A DNA stretch of 64,000 nt, taken from contig CM030718.1 of assembly GCA_017979445.1 (NCBI GenBank), forward strand, positions 15,850,760 to 15,914,759, in the 5' to 3' direction. The DNA comes from Akebia trifoliata (Eukaryota > Streptophyta > Magnoliopsida > Ranunculales > Lardizabalaceae). This document shows positions 58,401-64,000 of this stretch, piece after piece (the first letter of the stretch is position 1; each line of letters opens with the position of its first letter). A model generated the notes under the pieces. That model had not been told where the DNA came from, searched no databases, and saw only the letters and a list, made by a program, of their open reading frames with translations. The translations under genes and the position numbers were made by a program.

Positions 58401-59889
58401 CTTGCCCCACTGTACCCTACTGTACGAGGGGGATAGACTACGTCTATTCTACACGAGAGGTATTTAAGTTGGCCCTTGCTCACCATTGTACGTCACCTCT
58501 CAACTGGAGATCAAACTGGCTATTTTTGGCTTCAGAGAAGTGAGTTGAGGTTTTAGATTATCACCTATACGGTATATCAAACCAAGTCACCACGTATCGA
58601 ATGGTATATAGGTGTACTTGGGCAAGGGTGGCTAGATAAAAATGCATTGCACGTAGTAAGCCTAGAGTCTAGAAACCTTCCCAGTAGGTCACGACTCGAA
58701 CTTGTCGTGGGTGTTCCCGGATTGTTTATTGAATGTAACCTTTGGATTGATAAATGTATAGATCAGAGTGTATGATTGTCCCCAAGGATCAAAAATGTTA
58801 TTTTTGGAAATTAAAATGGGTGCACCAACCCAATAAAAAATCCATTTTAAACTTGACCCAGTCCATCTGGATCCAACGATCATTATGGGCCGAGCCATTT
58901 GAATCAAAATGAAATTCAAACTTTTTTCTGATTCGGATTTTAAACCCATTTTAAAAGAAGAAAAATATTTTTCAGAAGAGAAATGCTTTTCAAAAGTAAA
59001 ATATTTTCCGGAAGAATAAGATTTTCCAAAAGGAAATGCTTTCCCAAAAAGTTTTCTAAAAGAAAATGTTTTCTAAAAAAAAGAAAAGGAAGAAAAATAT
59101 TTTTCAAAAAAACAAATGATTTACAAAAGATCTATTTTGCATGAAAAATTATTGAAAAATGTTTGTTGGAAGTTGTTATTCAATGAAAACATTATTTGTC
59201 AATATTTTTCAAGAGTGCAGTAAAATTATTTTCCTTCTGAATAATCATTGAATGGATGAATTGTTTAATGAATTGGTGCACAAAATTCAATAAAATCTCA
59301 AGATTCATTTAAAATGTTATCAAGGGGGTGACACTGAAATTATTTAAATTCACCTTCAAAGAGGTTTTAAGAGTTATCATTGTATCTAAGCTTAATCGTC
59401 CATCGTCTAGCTAGGGTTGTAAATTCGGTTAGTTAGAGTAAACGTCAATATCAAGTCAACAGTCAGAAATGACCTCAAAATTTCTCAACATCATCCAGTT
59501 GTTCTTTGAAGATCATAGTGCTTCAATCCTACTGGTAGTAAGCAATATCTCAGTCCTCAGTCCTAATCAAACTCATGTGGATACTTGTCTTGAGTTTTCA
59601 TGAGTCATTTGGGTTAGCTCGAGTCCTTTTTTCCAGCAAGGTCATGTCTTCCTTAGATTGAGTCTACTCTTTCCTATTGAGTCAAGTTAGTTCGTCGAGT
59701 CTATAGAGGTGTCTATCGCCCCTTCTGAATTTGATTGGATAAAGGAAATTTTTTAATACCTCGAGTGCATTAACGAATTAACTACTAATCTGGCTTCAAG
59801 GATAGATTTTTCTCTTGAGCAAGAAGATAAAAGTCAGGCTCAAGAAAGCAAAGGTCATTGACCTTGGAACATAAATAAATTCCTAAAGA
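55443..59889 (+). other. Non-coding leader of element E
   Basis: No gag present. Contains repeats at 55950-56060 (TCTATAGCAACGTTGGGCT and TCAATAGCAGCGTTGGGCT), two 56-bp repeats (56776-56887), the 71-bp array (56890-57235), and the block 57950-58680 with inverted counterpart in C (38000-38780). 58930-59150 is rich in AAAATATTTTYC words. Open frames here are repeat-driven shadows. Confidence 0.75.
56890..57235 (+). repeat. About 71-bp tandem array, five units of two alternating types
   Basis: Units share TTTGTTGTG..TATGGTGCAT, GTGTGTG, GCAGCAACACATATAAAAAA. Type 1 has GTGTATATGGTGCATGGG; type 2 has GTGAGTATGGTGCATAAG. The order is 1-2-1-2-2', implying a 142-bp higher-order step. A-tract/T-tract pairs can form stems. 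Confidence 0.9.
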
Positions 59890-60783
59890 GATTCAAATAG
59901 AAATCATCCTATCTCTAGAGGAACACAAGGGGATAATGAATTTTCTCAGAAATTTCAAAAGACTTATTCACGTGGGCCTATAAGGATATGTTAGGTACAA
60001 ACTTGGGTGTTGTCTGACACGGATTAGATATTGAATTGATAAAATGAGATCAAAGAAGATCTTACAAATTGTATCAGTGCTAGACTTCTCAACATGGTAG
60101 AGCTCCCAGAATAGATTATATTCTCGGACTAATGAAACAGTTGAAGCGGTTTTGATCTCTGATAATGGGTTGTACATCAAAGCTTAGGTTATCACTCTAT
60201 GTTCAAAGTTCGAGATTCGACATCACATTATCTCTCTATCGTCCTCAGATTAATGAAAAGGTTGAAGCAGCCAATAAAATATCTCAAAACAATCATCAAG
60301 GAAATGTGTTAATCACATCAGGATTAGTTAGAGAAGTTACCATTCACATTCGGGACACATCATACTTCAATACAGTCTTCCACTGGAGCTATTCTCTACT
60401 TTCTAGTGTATGATATGGAAGTAATCTTACGAGTTGAAATGTAAATCCCGTATCTCAAGGCCTTCAAGAATATTCAATTGTCAGAAGCAGATTGGGTTCG
60501 TTAACGGTATGAAGAATTAAGTAAGATCGAAGAAAAATGACTAAGAGCTTTGTATCACGTGCAAGCTTATCAAAGAAGAGTCGTCCGTGCGTTTGGGGAT
60601 TTAGTACTCAAAGAGAATCGGACACCTATTTTTGATCCTAGAGGGAAGTTCAAACCAAATTGGGGAAGTCCGTTCATCGTCAAGGAAATATTATCTGGAA
60701 AAACTGTTAGACTTCAAGATCATGATGGAATCAAATTACCAGAGTCAACCAACCTTGACCGGATCAAACGATACTACATTTAA
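59890..60783 (+). pseudogene. Chimeric pol remnant of element E: RT N-terminus joined to integrase C-terminus
   Basis: 59890-60115 reads IQIEIILSLEEHKGIMNFLR, then decayed frames and NCISARLLNMVELPE, the start of RT. 60140-60783 reads SDNG, YRPQINEKVEAANK, LPFTFGTHHTSIQSSTGA (shifted frame), then an intact terminal stretch RALYHVQAYQRRVVRAFGDL, VLKENRTPIFDPRGKFKPNW, GSPFIVKEILSGKTVRL and NLDRIKRYYI ending in TAA. The RT catalytic core, RNase H and the integrase core are missing. The breakpoints differ from those of element C. Confidence 0.85.
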
Positions 60784-62160
60784 GGAGGCCATCTTTGGCT
60801 GAATCAATTTTCCTGCTACCCAGTTCATTATCTCCTTTCTCAGCCCTTTGCAGCCTTTTAAAAAAAAATGACTTTTTCTTTCTCAGCCCGATCACCTAAC
60901 CTAGGGGAGGGAAAATTTGAACTACATTTTGGTCTGATCCCAAAATTCTGGGGTACGTAGGCAACCTGAGAAGTTACTTCAGGTCCAACCACATCAAAAA
61001 AATAAAAATAGATTCCCCGACAAAAAAAAAAATCTAAAAAGAAAAAAATTCAAAAGAAAAAAAATTGTCAAAGTGGGGAAGAAAATTCAAGGAAAAAGAA
61101 AATAATTTAAAAGGAAATGCCACACAAGGGGCATTTGGGTTTTTGAGCCTCAAGATTCCTTTCTTTTTATACCCAGTCCTAAGCTTACCCATGAAAGTCC
61201 TCCTAAGTACCGTGCGAAAAGTCAAGGAAGATAGCAAAGCATGATCAGACAGCAAATCCAGAAGTTCGGATAAGAAGAAAAAAAAAAGAGCCTGCTAGGT
61301 TGAAAACCCAAAAGGGCAACTTAGGCAAAAATTAAGGCAAGCTCGCGAGGTTAAAAATCTGAAAGGATAACCTTGGCAACAATCAAAGCAAGAAAAAAAG
61401 AAAAAATTGTAAGCTCGCTAGATCGAAAACCTAAAAAGGCGATCTAGGCAAAAGCTAAAGCATGCTCGCTAGATTGAAAACCTGAATAGGCAATCTAGGC
61501 AAAACTTAGAGCTATCAAAAAATAAAAGAAAATCTCCGTTGAGTTGAGAAGCTGAAAAGGTAGCCCGAGCCGAAATATCAGAAGTCCGAATGATCAAGTT
61601 TCAATACCCAGTTTGAACCAAATATAGACTCAGTGGATACAAGTATCTCGTCTATGATTGATTTGAAGAGTTTCATGTCCCTAAGCGAACTGACGGGGAG
61701 AAAGAACAAATTCTATGATGAATTTCAGAAAGAAATATTTTGTTCCAATTTCTTTGGGCCTGACTCAAAATCTTCAATATAAAAAGTCAAAATTAAAAGT
61801 TAAACCTTTATTGCGCTTGCGGTAATCAAGGATTTCAAACTTTCATAACAAGGGCACTTCCTTTTTCTAAAGAGTACAGTTTCCCCCCTTACACTAGGGG
61901 CATTTATTTTCAAATTATGTTCAATTATCCCGTGCAATCTTCCTTGTCAAACTAGGGGCATTTTTGTTCTGATGCCTGGTCAATTTCAACCCCAAAGGAT
62001 AAGGTTAACTTTGAATTAAAGGTTACCCTCTTGATATCAATTTTGAAAACTCCTCAGATTCAAAGAGAGTTAAAATGATTACCGGACCTTCATAAAATCC
62101 AACTTTTTATTTAAAAAAAAAATCAAATGCGAGGTTAATCCCCCGTTTGTTCCCTCAAAG
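60784..62160 (+). other. Structured 3' non-coding region of element E
   Basis: Homologous to 33360-34720 of element C in inverse orientation. Holds the hairpin array 61295-61498 and AGGGGCAT motifs at 61136, 61907 and 61967. Confidence 0.8.
61295..61498 (+). other. Covarying hairpin array of element E (four hairpins)
   Basis: Arms, each pair 14 nt apart: CTAGGTTG/CAACTTAG (61295-61302, 61317-61324; one G-U), CGAGGTTA/TAACCTTG (61346-61353, 61368-61375; one G-U), CTAGATCG/CGATCTAG (61418-61425, 61440-61447; perfect) and CTAGATTG/CAATCTAG (61469-61476, 61491-61498; perfect). Loops read AAAA, then CCC/TCT/CCT, then AAAA/GAAA/GAAT, then GGG/GGA/AGG, so an inner 3-bp stem can form. Linkers keep GGCAAAA...GCAAGCTCG. 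Starts are 51, 72 and 51 nt apart. Confidence 0.88.
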
Positions 62161-62164
62161 CTTA

Positions 62165-63450
62165 GTTCATTATTCTTGCACCATGGGCAGGTAGAATAGA
62201 ACTTCCTAAAAAAGAAAAAATTAGTTCATAACTCTTTTACTCCGAATAGGTAGAGTAGAACTTTCCAAAAAATTAGTTCATTACTCTTTCACTCCGAATA
62301 GGTAGAGTAAAACTTGCAAAAAAAAAATTTAGTTCATTACTCTTTCACCCTGGGCAGGTAGAGTAGGACTCCCAAAAAATTAGTTCATTACTCTTTCACT
62401 CCGAGTAGGTAGAGTAGAACTTTCCAAAAAAAAAATTAGTTCATTACTCTTTCACCCTGTGCAGGTAGAGTAGGACTCCCAAAACAACTGGTTCATTACT
62501 CTTTCACTCCGGGTAGGTAGAGTAAAACTTCCCAAAATAATTAGTTCATTACTCTTTCACCCTGGGCAGGTAGAGTAGGACTCTAAAAAAGCTTAGTTCA
62601 TTACTCTTTCACTCCGAGTAGGTAGAGTAGAAATTTCCAAAAAAAAAAATTAGTTCATTACTCTTTCACCCTGGGCAGGTAGAGTAAGACTCCTAAAAAA
62701 TTAGTTCATTACTCTTTCACTCCGAGTAGATAGATTAGAACTTTCCAAAAAATTAGTTCATTACTCTTTCACCCTGGGCAGGTAGAGTAGGACTTCTAAA
62801 AAGCTTAGTTCATTACTCTTTCACTCCGAGTAGGTAGAGTAGAACTTCCACAAAAAAAAAATAGTTCATTACTCTTTCACTCCGGGTAGGTAGAGTAGGA
62901 CTTCTAAAAAGCTTAGTTCATTACTCTTTCACTCCGAGTAGGTAGAGTAGAACTTCCAACAAAAAAAAAATAGTTCTTTACTCTTTCACTCCGGGTAGGT
63001 AGAGTAGAACTTCCCAAAAAAATATTTAGTTCATTACTCTTTCACTCCGAGTAGGTAGAGTAGAACTTTTCAAAAAAAAATTAGTTCATTACTCTTTCAC
63101 CCTGGGCAGGTAGAGTAGGACTCCTAAAAAATTAGTTCTTTACTCTTTCACTCCGAGTAGGTAGAGTAGAGCTTCCCAAAAAAATTAGTTCATTACTCTT
63201 TCACCCTAGGCAGGTAGAGTAGGACTTCTAAAAAGCTTAGTTCATTACTCTTTCACTCCGAGTAGGTAGAGTAGAACTCCCAAAAAAAAAAAAAAACAAA
63301 AATAGTTCATTACTCTTTCACTCCGGGTAGGCAGAGTAGAACTTCCCAAAATTTTTTTTAGTGCATTACTCTTTCACTCTGACTAGGTAGAATAAGACTC
63401 TAAAAAAAATATAAATTCATTACTCTTTCACCTAGAGTAGGTAGAGTAGG
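62165..63450 (+). repeat. About 52-bp tandem array, 24 units (element E 3' region)
   Basis: Units TTAGTTCATTACTCTTTCAC followed by CCTGGGCAGGTAGAGTAGGA or TCCGAGTAGGTAGAGTAGAA; the two classes alternate over much of the array. Each has a TACTCT...AGAGTA stem; in the first class CCT-GGGC-AGG and in the second ACTC-C-GAGT can extend it. Position just before the purine tract matches element C. Confidence 0.95.
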
Positions 63451-63804
63451 ACATTTAACTTTCTCCCAACTTTTGTTCAGATTTGTCTCAAATATCATTC
63501 AAATTTTCTCGAGTTTTGTTTTACTCAGATTTTACTCAATTTCACACAATGCACACACTTGCACATTTGTTCTTTTAGTCAGGGAGAATTCTCTAAAATT
63601 CAAGGATCTGACACTGTCAGTGAGAGCTCACGCTCAAGGACCTGACAACCTTTTAATTCGGGGAGAGCTTTACCCTCAAGGATCCGAACACCCCGACGAA
63701 TTGCTAAATCAGGCTGCAAAATGAACTGTCACTAGCTTTGGCATTCAGATATCGCACTATCTACCCAAATAGATTTGCTATCTAGTTTGCTTCAACCCTC
63801 TGCC

Positions 63805-63817
63805 AAAGAGGGGCATC
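63805..63817 (+). other. Polypurine tract of element E
   Basis: AAAGAGGGGCATC immediately before the LTR TG at 63818. Confidence 0.85.
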
Positions 63818-64000
63818 TGTAGACACCCCATTTTTGCACTCGCCTGATTAATCAACTCGTCAACCCGATCGCAATGATTCCCAATGATGGATGTTATTTC
63901 CATTGTTTTATTTTGTTACCAGAAATGTTTCAAGAATCCGGATGAGGTATCTTGAATTGACAAAACCTTAGAAATCACGCTACGCTAGGAAAATACGACC
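63818..64000 (+). repeat. 3' LTR of element E, first 183 bp
   Basis: TGTAGACACCCCATTTTTGC onwards, colinear with 53660-53842 with six substitutions and no indel. Truncated by the window end. Confidence 0.95.

Larger units (their letters stand above)
53660..64000 (+). mobile_element. Ty3/gypsy non-autonomous element E, runs off window
   Basis: Plus orientation. 5' LTR 53660-55423, primer site 55425-55442, long non-coding leader, RT N-terminal plus integrase C-terminal remnant (59890-60783), hairpin array (61295-61498), 52-bp tandem array (62165-63450), purine tract 63805-63817 and 3' LTR from 63818. There is no gag. The first 183 bp of the two LTRs differ at 6 positions (five transitions, one transversion) with no indel, so E is younger than C. 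The left target base set is CCACT (53655-53659); the right copy is outside the window. Confidence 0.93.

Overview
The window is plant nuclear DNA, AT-rich and dominated by transposable elements. It contains one recognisable host gene. I infer a flowering plant from a cationic amino acid transporter of plant CAT type with plant-style introns, from Tat/Ogre-type Ty3/gypsy retrotransposons, and from a plant PIF/Harbinger transposon. I cannot name the species.

Layout. (1) 1-9.3 kb: 5' part of a CAT2/3/4-type amino acid transporter on the minus strand. Six coding exons (265 codons) splice in frame; the C-terminal part lies before base 1. Intron 1 is about 5.1 kb and holds a 625-bp tandem duplication, a CT microsatellite and a MITE-like inverted repeat; intron 3 holds a Ty1/copia remnant. 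(2) 9.3-20.2 kb: gene 5' flank, three solo LTRs (9986-10910, 11224-12940, 15544-18884), an old integrase remnant, and an unidentified open stretch cut at 20220. (3) 20.2-45.5 kb: a nest of minus-strand retroelements. An old gag-pro-RT element (H) carries a solo LTR (G) inserted in its RT motif. G carries a full-length non-autonomous element (C, 27208-42948), and C carries another solo LTR (D) inside its 3' LTR. Target-site duplications ACATG, GATTC and CGTTA prove the order. A truncated relative (B, 20221-26095) is fused to H. (4) 45.5-52.8 kb: retroelement and Helitron-like debris, then a PIF/Harbinger transposon (transposase plus MYB/SANT-like ORF) broken by a solo LTR (F), a GC-richer insert and a further LTR (I). 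(5) 53.66-64 kb: element E, plus strand, a gag-less relative of C, running off the window at the start of its 3' LTR.

How the parts relate. B, C and E (and solo LTRs A and F) are one family: LTRs TGTAGACACCCC...GCGCTTTCA, a primer site of type TGGCGACTCC-GTTGGGGA, a long non-coding leader, an optional gag, RT N-terminal and integrase C-terminal remnants with the polymerase core missing, a highly structured 3' region, a purine tract and the LTR. They must have depended on enzymes supplied in trans.

The most interesting signal is RNA-like structure inside this family. Its 3' region has an array of hairpins with an 8-bp outer stem that changes by compensatory substitutions, a loop of exactly 14 nt in every copy, an A-rich bulge and often an inner 3-bp stem capped by GAAA/AAAA. 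The spacing of four hairpins (51, 72, 51 nt) is the same in C and E. The LTRs carry a second conserved module, two adjacent hairpins around the invariant core GCCTAACACC. No RNA genes, CRISPR arrays or intact transposon proteins were found.
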